From positions 1 to 5,104 of the forward strand of contig JANWYX010000129.1 in the NCBI GenBank assembly GCA_025055055.1: a stretch of DNA of 5,104 bases, given 5' to 3'. This DNA is from Caldilinea sp. Its GTDB lineage: Bacteria > Chloroflexota > Anaerolineae > Caldilineales > Caldilineaceae. This document shows, piece after piece, positions 1 through 5,104 of this stretch (positions are counted from its first letter, which is position 1; each line of letters begins with the position of its first letter). The notes under the pieces are model-generated. The model saw only the letters and a list, made by a program, of their open reading frames with translations, did not search any database and was not told the DNA's origin. Position numbers and translations under genes: made by a program.

Positions 1-655
1 TGGTTCCCTCTTTGACAAGAGCAGCGCCCACCGTAGAAAGCAATGCGATGGGCGCTGCAAAGACGAGCACACCTAGACCGATGTTGGGTGTAACCCCATC
101 TTGTCCCAGTAAGACAGCCACCGGAATAAAGAAGGAGGTCGACATCATAAGGAACAAACTGACGATTCGTGGCACGGCCACGAGTTTAGCTCTGATGCGG
201 GCGTCGTTTGAAAGAGACTGCGTCAAAGGGAGGATAGGTAGAAGCGTAAACGCCGAGTCAAACAAAAAGTAGAGAATGAAGAGCAAAACAACTTTGACGC
301 CATCTGAAAGACCGATCGGAATGTTGAACAATAGAATCAATAGAGAGGTGGAGAGGGGAGTGAAGATGAGCATGTAGGGCTTGAACTTACCCCATCGAGT
401 TCTGGGGCTTCGGTCCATGACAAAGCCCAGCAGCGGATCGTTAATAGCATCCCAAATCCTGCCGAGCAGTAGCATCACTGCAGCGATCTGCGCTGCTTTC
501 CCGGCAACGCCTGCATACAGACCTAGATAATCGGTTATGTAGAGCATGAGGTATCCCATGATAAAGGCGCTGTTCATCACCTGGGACAGGCTCATCGTTG
601 CAACACCGAAAATTGTTCTGAAATCTTCTGGATACTGTTGTTTCTGTTTAGTCAT
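1..655 (-). CDS. GPH-family (MelB-like) cation:sugar symporter, N-terminal part (3' end beyond window)
   Basis: The frame is open for 218 codons from an ATG at 655-653 to the window edge, with no stop. It encodes the N-terminal half of a 12-helix major-facilitator transporter of the glycoside-pentoside-hexuronide:cation symporter family (usually about 450-500 aa). The signature is at residues 65-96: GRIWDAINDPLLGFVMDR, then S-P-R-T-RWGKFKPYML. In E. coli MelB the matching helix II residues include Asp55 and Asp59, which bind Na+/H+/Li+; here they are D69 and D73, with R66 and N72 also kept. Hydrophobic helices lie near residues 14-40, 55-79, 94-112, 121-141, 164-184 and 192-212. The start is supported by AAGGGTGG (668-661), 5 nt upstream. 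The protein should import a sugar or glycoside across the inner membrane; the substrate cannot be read from this half. The gene has its own promoter and is lower in GC than the ABC operon. Family call is secure, substrate unknown. Confidence 0.93.
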   Translation of the reverse strand, partial: MTKQKQQYPEDFRTIFGVATMSLSQVMNSAFIMGYLMLYITDYLGLYAGVAGKAAQIAAVMLLLGRIWDAINDPLLGFVMDRSPRTRWGKFKPYMLIFTPLSTSLLILLFNIPIGLSDGVKVVLLFILYFLFDSAFTLLPILPLTQSLSNDARIRAKLVAVPRIVSLFLMMSTSFFIPVAVLLGQDGVTPNIGLGVLVFAAPIALLSTVGAALVKEGT

Positions 656-660
656 CTTTT

Positions 661-668
661 CCACCCTT
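661..668 (-). promoter_or_regulatory. Ribosome binding site of the symporter gene
   Basis: On the minus strand AAGGGTGG lies 5 nt before the ATG at 655. It matches the consensus AAGGAGGT closely and fixes the start of a gene whose 3' end is not visible. Confidence 0.7.
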
Positions 669-706
669 CTTCCTGTTGTGAATGGCTTCCTGTATCAGAT
701 AACTAT

Positions 707-734
707 CCGCGCGGCGAGCTAGGCGCAGGCGCGG
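707..734 (-). other. GC-rich stem-loop in the symporter leader
   Basis: CCGCGC at 707-712 is the exact reverse complement of GCGCGG at 729-734, with a 16-nt loop. In the symporter mRNA this would be a 6-bp all-GC stem ending about 50 nt before the start codon. It is not followed by a U-tract, so it is not an obvious terminator. It could influence translation or simply be part of a GC-rich inserted segment. Seen in sequence; function unknown. Confidence 0.4.
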
Positions 735-762
735 TGGTTCGACGTGCCTGTGCAAGACTTTT

Positions 763-794
763 TCAAGGTGCACCAATCTCAAGGTGCACCAATC
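763..794. repeat. Exact tandem duplication of a 16-mer containing the palindrome GGTGCACC
   Basis: The unit TCAAGGTGCACCAATC occurs at 763-778 and again, without change or spacer, at 779-794. Each copy carries the perfect 8-bp palindrome GGTGCACC (767-774 and 783-790). The pair is flanked by two copies of CGACGTGC at 740-747 and 810-817. It lies in the transcribed leader of the symporter, about 130-160 nt downstream of the predicted transcription start. It may be a recent slippage duplication or a pair of protein-binding sites; nothing in the sequence decides between them. Confidence 0.8.
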
Positions 795-887
795 GTAGGC
801 GGCGACGCCCGACGTGCACTACACTCTCTGACGGTGAGAATTTCTAATCGATTGTGTGAGCGTTCAGGAAAAGCCCTGCTCTGGAAG

Positions 888-921
888 GTAACATATCGAA
901 TTAAAATATACGATATGTTAC
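888..921. promoter_or_regulatory. Operator-like perfect 11-bp inverted repeat at the symporter transcription start
   Basis: GTAACATATCG (888-898) and CGATATGTTAC (911-921) are perfect inverted copies separated by 12 AT-rich bases. The site begins 5 bases after the -10 box of the minus-strand promoter and covers the predicted start point and the first transcribed bases. That is the usual place for a repressor that blocks polymerase. Sugar-transport genes are commonly controlled by LacI-, GntR- or similar dimeric regulators, but the motif does not identify a family and no regulator gene is in the window. The same arms could also form a hairpin at the very 5' end of the mRNA. Confidence 0.65.
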
Positions 922-926
922 TTTTT

Positions 927-955
927 ACTATACAGTGTTTTAATTTGGATGTCAA
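927..955 (-). promoter_or_regulatory. Sigma-A/sigma-70-type promoter for the symporter gene
   Basis: Read on the minus strand, a perfect -35 box TTGACA (955-950) is followed by 17 nt and the -10 box TATAGT (932-927), one mismatch from TATAAT. The segment is AT-rich. Predicted transcription starts near 920, giving a leader of about 265 nt before the symporter ATG at 655. No gene other than the symporter lies directly downstream. Box match, spacing and position all agree; the start point itself is inferred. Confidence 0.75.
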
Positions 956-961
956 CATCCA
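946..961. promoter_or_regulatory. Second dyad (TGGATGT-CA-ACATCCA) overlapping the -35 box
   Basis: A perfect 7-bp inverted repeat with a 2-nt centre contains the whole -35 hexamer of the symporter promoter. A protein bound here would compete directly with RNA polymerase. Its sequence differs from the larger downstream dyad, so it would be a site for a different factor or a chance dyad. Short perfect dyads do occur by chance, so confidence is moderate. Confidence 0.4.
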
Positions 962-1018
962 TTTTGGAACGTACCATCATTCTGGAACACAACAGAAGAA
1001 GAAGGCTACAAAAACTCT

Positions 1019-1161
1019 GTAGGGCGCCTGGCCGTAGTGTCGGCAAGGCCGGCCACGTCAAGCCGGAGGCAGCGACCTACGCAAGGACTGGGACCATAGG
1101 TTGAAGTTCGGGCCGCAAGCCCCGGTCGGCCACGATGTCACGCCGGAGGCAATGGTCTACG
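1019..1161. repeat. Two related GC-rich intergenic repeat units
   Basis: Unit 1 (about 1019-1080) starts GTAGGGCGC and ends GCGACCTAC, which are near-perfect inverted ends. Unit 2 (about 1092-1157) starts GACCAT and ends ATGGTC. Their right halves align directly: 1050-1081 and 1127-1161 agree at 27 of 32 aligned positions, with a 3-nt insertion (ATG) in the second. Both contain CGGCCACG, GCCGGAGGCA and CTACG. The copies are spaced 77 bp apart. They look like non-coding, partly palindromic genome repeats inserted after the hydrolase gene rather than a gene. The copy number elsewhere in the genome is unknown. Confidence 0.6.
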
Positions 1162-1211
1162 TGGGGCGCCCTCTGCGCTGCCGGCCGCCGCTCGTAGCTA
1201 CACTTTTGGAG

Positions 1212-1227
1212 GGCGCGAGAAAGCGCC
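1212..1227 (-). other. Small hairpin downstream of the hydrolase stop codon
   Basis: GGCGC (1212-1216) and GCGCC (1223-1227) form a 5-bp stem with a 6-nt loop, about 25 nt past the TGA of the hydrolase gene. On the minus strand it is followed by CTCCAAAAG and not by a U-run, so it is a weak candidate for the operon's 3' end and not a convincing intrinsic terminator. Confidence 0.3.
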
Positions 1228-1251
1228 ACAGCGAACTGCGTCTGCTTTGCT

Positions 1252-3966
1252 TCACGCTCCGTCCACGTACAGATTCACCTCGCCGGTGATGCCAGAGAGC
1301 GAAAGCATCTCTCCAAACGAAACCCCCATCATCGGCCCCTCTACACCGACCTGCCGCTCCAAGGTAGTCGCCACTTCGATGCGCAGGTGGTTCTCTCCCG
1401 GCTTCGCCAGACTGGAGATATCGTAGCGAAACGGCGGCGCAATCTGGATGCCGGCGCTGTGCCCGTTCACGAAGACTTCGACGCCTTCGTGCGCATCGGT
1501 GATCTCCAACACTACTTTTCCCACAGCATCGGTTTTTCCCACGACATCGAGGTGGAAGTTCGTTTCATAGCGCACGAATCCCGAAAAACGCGGCGCCTCT
1601 TCGGTGAGACGATCGGGCAGCTCCACCGCCTGCGGCTCTCCGAACCGGGGATATTCGATCCCTGCGCAGAGGCTGCGCGTCCATCCCTTGCGGAGCGTTC
1701 TTTTTTGTCCGGTGCACGTCACCGGTTCATGCAGCTCGTCCGGCGGCGTGCGATCGAAGAGAATAAGCAAGCTCTTCAGCGGTTCGATCTCCACCTGAAC
1801 CAATGTTTTGTCCGGTTGGCTTGCGTCCGGCTGTGCGCAAAGCCGCTCGAGACGATTGTCCCAGGCGTTGTAGGCGTAGCAAGGACCTGTGTTCGGCAGC
1901 CACACCGTTCCTCGATACGGCGCTGCATCTTCGTTAACCAGGAGGTAGAGTTCGCCGCCGTCTTCATAGCGATAGCGGAGATAGCGCAGCCGGCAGGAAG
2001 GGGGCGAGAGCGAAATGTCCGCAACGCCTTTGCCGTCGAGCCACGCAACGAGTTCATGCAGCGGGACAACGTCGCACGTTTGCAATTTTGTCAGCAGATC
2101 GCGCTCGATCTCAGGGTCGCCGCCATCGCAGAGCCCTTCGGGCAAGGAGTCGATAAACGCCACCGGGAAGCCAGCCTCGCGCAGCTCGACGACACTGCGT
2201 GCAAACGCCTCGGTGACGAACTGGGCGGTTGGCGCAACCAGCGCCCGGTACTCCTGCGTGTGGACGCGCAGCCCCGGGCCGATCGCCGTGCGATAGCGCT
2301 CGCGCTCCAGGAAGACATCCTGAGGAACGATGTCGAAATCGATCTGGCGTTCGGTGAGCAGTCGCGCCGGCTTTTGCATGAGCATGCATTTGCCGGTCCA
2401 TTCGGCCTCGGCGTGATACAGGAGGGCGACGGGCGCAATGCGACGGCCGCCGTTGAGCAGCTCGCAAACCCGGTTCATATACGCCATGAGATGGCCGAAA
2501 TGGCGATATTGCGGGTCGTGGCCGCCGGCATAGAAATGCGGCGGGCAGTCGGGATCGGGAAATTCCTTCGGGCTGAAGGCATGGGGAACAAAGTGGTTGA
2601 TTCCGCGCACCAGGCAGTGGTCGGTCAGATACTTTTGCAGGCGCACGCCTGCTCCCCAGCCGTAGGCACCAAAGATCTCGCACAGGGCCCGGCCGCGCTT
2701 GAGAGGGTCGATGGCGCCGTGGGATGAGCCGAGCTTGGCGAGCACGAAATGAAAAAACTCGTGATCCATGGCCGGCATCACGCCTGCGACACCGATCCGG
2801 TCTTCGCCCTGGGGCATGACCTGCCGCGCAATCAGGTCAACGCCGGCCATATGTTGCCCGGACAGGCCGCGGAAGAAATGGCCCAGGCTGGAGCCGGTTC
2901 GGGCGTGTTGGTTGCTGTCTTCGATGACGTGGCCGATGTACTCGACACCGTGCGCTTCGCACCATTGTCGGATCTGTTGGGAGAAGCACGTCTCGACCAG
3001 ACGGGTCACTGCGTCCATGTAAATGTATCGGACCCGCGCGGTGACGCGGGCATCGGCCTCGTTTTCCCAAAGGAGAGGCAGCAGCCGGGGATAATCTTCT
3101 CCGAGCGCCTCCGCCAGGCGGCGCTCCAACGCGCGGCTCCACGGCAGGTCCTGGTCCACGCCGAGCACGTTCCCGAAGTCGTAGAGATGGCCGTTGCCCA
3201 GCTCCGGCTCATCGGAAAAGAAGCCGGCGATCGTCGCGCCGAAGTCGGCTGCGTAGCGTGCGTAGTGAGGCTCGTAGACTGCGTCGATCAACACACGGCA
3301 AGACTCGGCGTCCATCATGTTGATGTAGTCGCGACGCGAACCGAAGTTGCGGGAGAGATGCAGGATATAAACGCGCCACTTTCCTGCGGGCGGCGTCCAC
3401 TCCAGGGCGTCGTCGATCACACGGCCTGACAGGTCGAGCATTTCGACCGCGGCGCTGCAATCCAGGCGTGCGGCGAAGACGCCGAGCAGTCGGTCGTCTG
3501 TGAAGACGCGCTGTGGCGCTGCTCTGCCCAATTGGAGGATTAAGCGCTCCAGCTCCGTCGGCTCAGGTGGAGGCGGCCGGCGCAGCCTCTCCGGGCCGAT
3601 CGTTATCTTCGACACAGGCGCGCAGTCGATGGTTTGACAGACGATGCTCTGACGGTGCAGCTCGGCGGGTGCGTTGCGCAGCGCGCCGTTGGCGTAACCG
3701 GTCGGAAAATGAGCGTCGTCCAAAATCCACACCTTCATGCCTCGCTTGCGCGCCTCATCAAGGATAATGTCCAGATCGCGCCACCACAGCGGGCCGGCAA
3801 AGTCGGGATGAGGACGGCTCTCTACGCACACGGCGCGGATGTTGGCGTTGTAGATGGCGGCCATGTACTTGCGCAGCGTGGCTTCGTCCTCGCCATGCTG
3901 CCAGAAGAACGGCAGAATATAGTTGTCTTCCTGGTTCGCTAAAAGCTTCTTGATCTTAGAATTCAT
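1252..3966 (-). CDS. Cytoplasmic glycoside hydrolase-like protein (GH106-like; possible alpha-L-rhamnosidase)
   Basis: A 904-aa protein ending in TGA at 1254-1252. Two ATGs stand in tandem (3969, 3966); the SD GAGGAG (3977-3972) is 2 nt from the first and 5 nt from the second, so 3966 is preferred. No signal peptide or membrane segment is visible, so it should act in the cytoplasm. The N-terminal two thirds look like a TIM-barrel glycosidase. WILDDAHFPTGYANG (80-94) resembles the early barrel motif of GH106-like enzymes. FFSDEPELG (249-257, D252/E253) and CEIFGAYGWG (429-438, E430) carry candidate catalytic acids. VRGINHFVPHAFSP (453-466) is typical of this large-hydrolase group. After a linking domain, residues about 796-869 form a GH2-type sugar-binding beta-sandwich (GFVRYETNF, EVFVNGHSAG). 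The position right behind the ABC permeases implies cleavage of the imported oligosaccharide. The substrate is inferred only; another specificity or an unclassified family is possible. Confidence 0.85.
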   Translation of the reverse strand: MNSKIKKLLANQEDNYILPFFWQHGEDEATLRKYMAAIYNANIRAVCVESRPHPDFAGPLWWRDLDIILDEARKRGMKVWILDDAHFPTGYANGALRNAPAELHRQSIVCQTIDCAPVSKITIGPERLRRPPPPEPTELERLILQLGRAAPQRVFTDDRLLGVFAARLDCSAAVEMLDLSGRVIDDALEWTPPAGKWRVYILHLSRNFGSRRDYINMMDAESCRVLIDAVYEPHYARYAADFGATIAGFFSDEPELGNGHLYDFGNVLGVDQDLPWSRALERRLAEALGEDYPRLLPLLWENEADARVTARVRYIYMDAVTRLVETCFSQQIRQWCEAHGVEYIGHVIEDSNQHARTGSSLGHFFRGLSGQHMAGVDLIARQVMPQGEDRIGVAGVMPAMDHEFFHFVLAKLGSSHGAIDPLKRGRALCEIFGAYGWGAGVRLQKYLTDHCLVRGINHFVPHAFSPKEFPDPDCPPHFYAGGHDPQYRHFGHLMAYMNRVCELLNGGRRIAPVALLYHAEAEWTGKCMLMQKPARLLTERQIDFDIVPQDVFLERERYRTAIGPGLRVHTQEYRALVAPTAQFVTEAFARSVVELREAGFPVAFIDSLPEGLCDGGDPEIERDLLTKLQTCDVVPLHELVAWLDGKGVADISLSPPSCRLRYLRYRYEDGGELYLLVNEDAAPYRGTVWLPNTGPCYAYNAWDNRLERLCAQPDASQPDKTLVQVEIEPLKSLLILFDRTPPDELHEPVTCTGQKRTLRKGWTRSLCAGIEYPRFGEPQAVELPDRLTEEAPRFSGFVRYETNFHLDVVGKTDAVGKVVLEITDAHEGVEVFVNGHSAGIQIAPPFRYDISSLAKPGENHLRIEVATTLERQVGVEGPMMGVSFGEMLSLSGITGEVNLYVDGA

Positions 3967-3971
3967 CATTT

Positions 3972-3977
3972 CTCCTC
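3972..3977 (-). promoter_or_regulatory. Ribosome binding site deciding the hydrolase start
   Basis: GAGGAG on the minus strand lies 2 nt from the ATG at 3969 and 5 nt from the adjacent in-frame ATG at 3966. The second spacing is within the usual range, so translation probably begins at 3966. The site falls in the short gap after the permease stop codon, consistent with one polycistronic mRNA. Confidence 0.6.
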
Positions 3978-3984
3978 GGAAAGA

Positions 3985-4881
3985 TCAACCTTTGACGGCG
4001 CCGAGCGCAATGCCCTTGGCGAAATATTTTTGGAAAAACGGATACGCCAGCAGGATCGGCAGGATGGCGACCACCACGATTGCCATGCGGATGGTGGCGC
4101 TGGGCAGGCTTCGCAAATCCACGGCGCCGAGTTTCGAGGCGTTGCTGGCAAGAAACGTGATGTTCTGGTTGATCTGGTTCAGCAACAACTGGATGGTGTA
4201 CAGTTCCGGCTTGGTGATGTAGTACAGGCCGTTGATCCAGTCGTTCCAGTAGGTGATCGCAGTCAGCAAGCCCACGGTGGCCAGGATCGGCGTGGAGAGC
4301 GGCATTACGATCCGGAAGAAGATGTGGAACAGGTTGGCGCCGTCCATCTCTGCAGCCTCGAACAATTCGGCGGGCACATTGTGACGGATATACGCCATCA
4401 CGAGGATGACGGTGAAAGCGTTCATCAGCAAATTGGGCACGATCAGTCCAAAGAGCGTGTTGCGCACTTGTAGAATGCGGGTGTAGACGTAGTAGGTGGG
4501 CACGATGCCGCCGTTGAAGAGCATCGTCACCAGCAGCAGGATCAGAATCACCTTCAGACCCGGTACGCCCTTCTGCAAAAGACCGAAGGCGAACATGGAG
4601 GTCATCAGCAGCGAGACGGTGGTCCCGATCACCGTCACGAGGATGGTCACGCCGTAGGCGCGGCCGATCTGTCCCCATTCCGCAAGGATGTATTCATATG
4701 CCGCCAGACTGAAGGCCGGCGGGATCAAGCTGTAACCGTTGGCAATGACGCTCCTTTCCTCCGTGAGCGAAGCCGAGATCAACAGGACGAACGGCAGCAC
4801 CGTCAACACGGTCAGAAACGCTAAAACGACATGCGCCGCCGCTTTCCAGGCAAAGTTTTCTTTGCGCATACTCTGATTCAT
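3985..4881 (-). CDS. ABC sugar transporter permease, CUT1 type, YtcP/LplC-like
   Basis: A complete 298-aa inner-membrane protein, normal length for the family. It forms one half of the membrane channel of a binding-protein-dependent oligosaccharide importer. Six hydrophobic helices are visible near residues 15-37, 76-98, 108-126, 142-163, 200-220 and 264-285. The cytoplasmic EAA loop that contacts the ATPase is at 175-198 (EAAEMDGANLFHIFFRIVMP, then LSTP). The C-terminus FQKYFAKGIALGAVKG is characteristic of these permeases. SD AAGGGGAG (4897-4890) is 8 nt before the ATG and overlaps the stop codon of the upstream permease gene. The hydrolase begins 15-18 nt after its TGA. No ATPase is encoded here; such systems often use a shared MsmX-type ATPase coded elsewhere. 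Family call is secure; substrate unknown. Confidence 0.95.
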   Translation of the reverse strand: MNQSMRKENFAWKAAAHVVLAFLTVLTVLPFVLLISASLTEERSVIANGYSLIPPAFSLAAYEYILAEWGQIGRAYGVTILVTVIGTTVSLLMTSMFAFGLLQKGVPGLKVILILLLVTMLFNGGIVPTYYVYTRILQVRNTLFGLIVPNLLMNAFTVILVMAYIRHNVPAELFEAAEMDGANLFHIFFRIVMPLSTPILATVGLLTAITYWNDWINGLYYITKPELYTIQLLLNQINQNITFLASNASKLGAVDLRSLPSATIRMAIVVVAILPILLAYPFFQKYFAKGIALGAVKG

Positions 4882-4889
4882 CTTCGATG

Positions 4890-4897
4890 CTCCCCTT
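4890..4897 (-). promoter_or_regulatory. Ribosome binding site of the YtcP-like permease, overlapping the preceding stop codon
   Basis: The minus strand reads TAAAGGGGAG. The last base of the TAA stop of the upstream permease (4897) is the first base of AAGGGGAG, which sits 8 nt before the ATG at 4881. Ribosomes ending on the first permease therefore finish on the initiation site of the second, which favours coupled, matched synthesis of the two channel halves. Confidence 0.65.
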
Positions 4898-5104
4898 TAG
4901 AACAACGCATGCTCCGGGCTGATTTTTTTGATCACTGCGTTGGCTGCGATCACCAGGACGAAACCAACGATCGATTGATACAGGCCGGCTGCGGCGGACA
5001 TGCCAAAGTTGTTCTGCGTCATCAGCGCATTGTAGACATAGACGTCGATCGTCTGCGTCACGTCGTAGAGCAGGCCGGAGTTGCGGGGCAACTGATAGAA
5101 CAGC
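4897..5104 (-). CDS. ABC sugar transporter permease, CUT1 type, LplB-like, C-terminal end (5' part beyond window)
   Basis: The frame is open from the window edge to TAA at 4899-4897 and encodes the last 68 residues of a permease usually about 300 aa long. The segment has the conserved LplB-family tail: a YDVTQTIDVYVYNALM stretch corresponding to the family's Y-D-V-x-D-x-I-D-T-Y-V-Y-R pattern, then SAAAGLYQSIVGFVLVIAAN, the final transmembrane helix, and a short basic tail KKISPEHALF. It pairs with the YtcP-like permease coded 15 nt downstream to make the heterodimeric channel. A TTG at 5091 is in frame but is internal, since the reading frame continues past it and the family is far longer. 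The EAA loop and other helices lie outside the window. Confidence 0.88.
   Translation of the reverse strand, partial: LFYQLPRNSGLLYDVTQTIDVYVYNALMTQNNFGMSAAAGLYQSIVGFVLVIAANAVIKKISPEHALF

Larger units (their letters stand above)
656..1251. other. Intergenic region: symporter promoter and leader, plus GC-rich repeats
   Basis: I see no gene in these roughly 600 bases on either strand; short open frames here look like chance and lack SD sites or family resemblance. The region is a mosaic. Bases 656-706 are the ribosome-binding part of the symporter leader. Bases 707-835 are GC-rich with repeats and stems. Bases 885-1018 are strongly AT-rich (27% GC in 901-960) and hold the symporter promoter and two dyads. 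Bases 1019-1251 are again GC-rich, with two related repeat units and a small hairpin after the hydrolase stop codon. Confidence 0.75.

Noticed and set aside
740..817. CRISPR-like array from repeated GTGC-containing motifs
   Set aside because: Only two contiguous 16-mers without spacers, and short flanking octamers; not an array.
885..926. Intrinsic terminator on the plus strand (stem of up to 14 bp followed by TTTTT)
   Set aside because: No plus-strand gene lies upstream, the stem is AT-rich, and the T-run is the minus-strand A-run between the -10 box and the start point. The operator reading fits better, though a dual role cannot be excluded.
638..1022. Small plus-strand open frames in the intergenic region (638-847, 744-1022)
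   Set aside because: No credible SD site, odd composition, and they run through the tandem duplication, the dyad and the promoter. No family resemblance.
1212..1227. Rho-independent terminator of the ABC-hydrolase operon
   Set aside because: Only a 5-bp stem and no U-run on the minus strand; listed as a plain hairpin.
1101..1289. Plus-strand open frame through the GC-rich repeat (62 codons)
   Set aside because: It starts at TTG within a repeat unit, overlaps the 3' end of the hydrolase gene on the opposite strand and has no protein features. The two repeat copies differ by 3 nt, which would fit coding, but the inverted ends argue for a structural repeat.
1387..2727. Long plus-strand open frame (446 codons) opposite the hydrolase gene
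   Set aside because: Its translation is arginine-rich, low in recognisable motifs and mirrors the GC-rich antisense of a convincing gene. Treated as a shadow, as is the open frame at 2749-3429.
5089..5091. TTG as the start codon of the LplB-like permease
   Set aside because: The frame stays open to the window edge and only the last 64 residues would be made; the family is about 300 aa, so this is an internal leucine codon.

Overview
The window holds part of a bacterial carbohydrate-utilisation locus. Every gene I can support lies on the minus strand, so transcription runs from high to low coordinates. In that order they are: the 3' end of an LplB-type ABC sugar permease (4897-5104, cut by the window), a complete YtcP/LplC-type partner permease (3985-4881), a large cytoplasmic glycoside hydrolase-like protein (1252-3966), a non-coding region of about 600 bases (656-1251), and the first 218 codons of a GPH-family (MelB-like) cation:sugar symporter (1-655, cut by the window).

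The two permease genes and the hydrolase gene form a tight operon. Both gene-to-gene gaps are short (15 nt between the permeases; 15-18 nt before the hydrolase, depending on its start), and each gene has a strong purine-rich ribosome binding site. The expected solute-binding protein, regulators and operon promoter are not in the window and presumably lie beyond 5104. The likely logic is uptake of an oligosaccharide by the CUT1-type ABC transporter, then intracellular cleavage by the hydrolase, which has no signal peptide. The sugar is not determined by the sequence. A rhamnose-containing plant glycan is a reasonable guess, because the hydrolase resembles the GH106-like group and LplB/YtcP transporters often sit in pectin-related loci.

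The symporter gene appears to have its own transcription unit. Its minus-strand promoter reads TTGACA, 17 nt, TATAGT. A perfect 11-bp inverted repeat sits across and just after the predicted start of transcription, and a second 7-bp dyad covers the -35 box. This looks like a repressible sugar-transport promoter. It is followed by an unusually long leader of about 265 nt containing a 16-bp exact tandem duplication and GC-rich stems. Between this promoter and the hydrolase stop codon lie two related GC-rich repeat units of about 62-66 bp.

The organism cannot be named. The transporter subfamily, the SD sequences and the sigma-A-like promoter fit a moderately GC-rich Gram-positive such as a Paenibacillus relative; Chloroflexota or another free-living polysaccharide degrader is possible. 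Sampled lines of the symporter gene are clearly poorer in GC (about 40-53%) than those of the hydrolase (about 60-72%), which suggests a separate origin. I see no RNA genes, CRISPR arrays, insertion sequences or phage genes.
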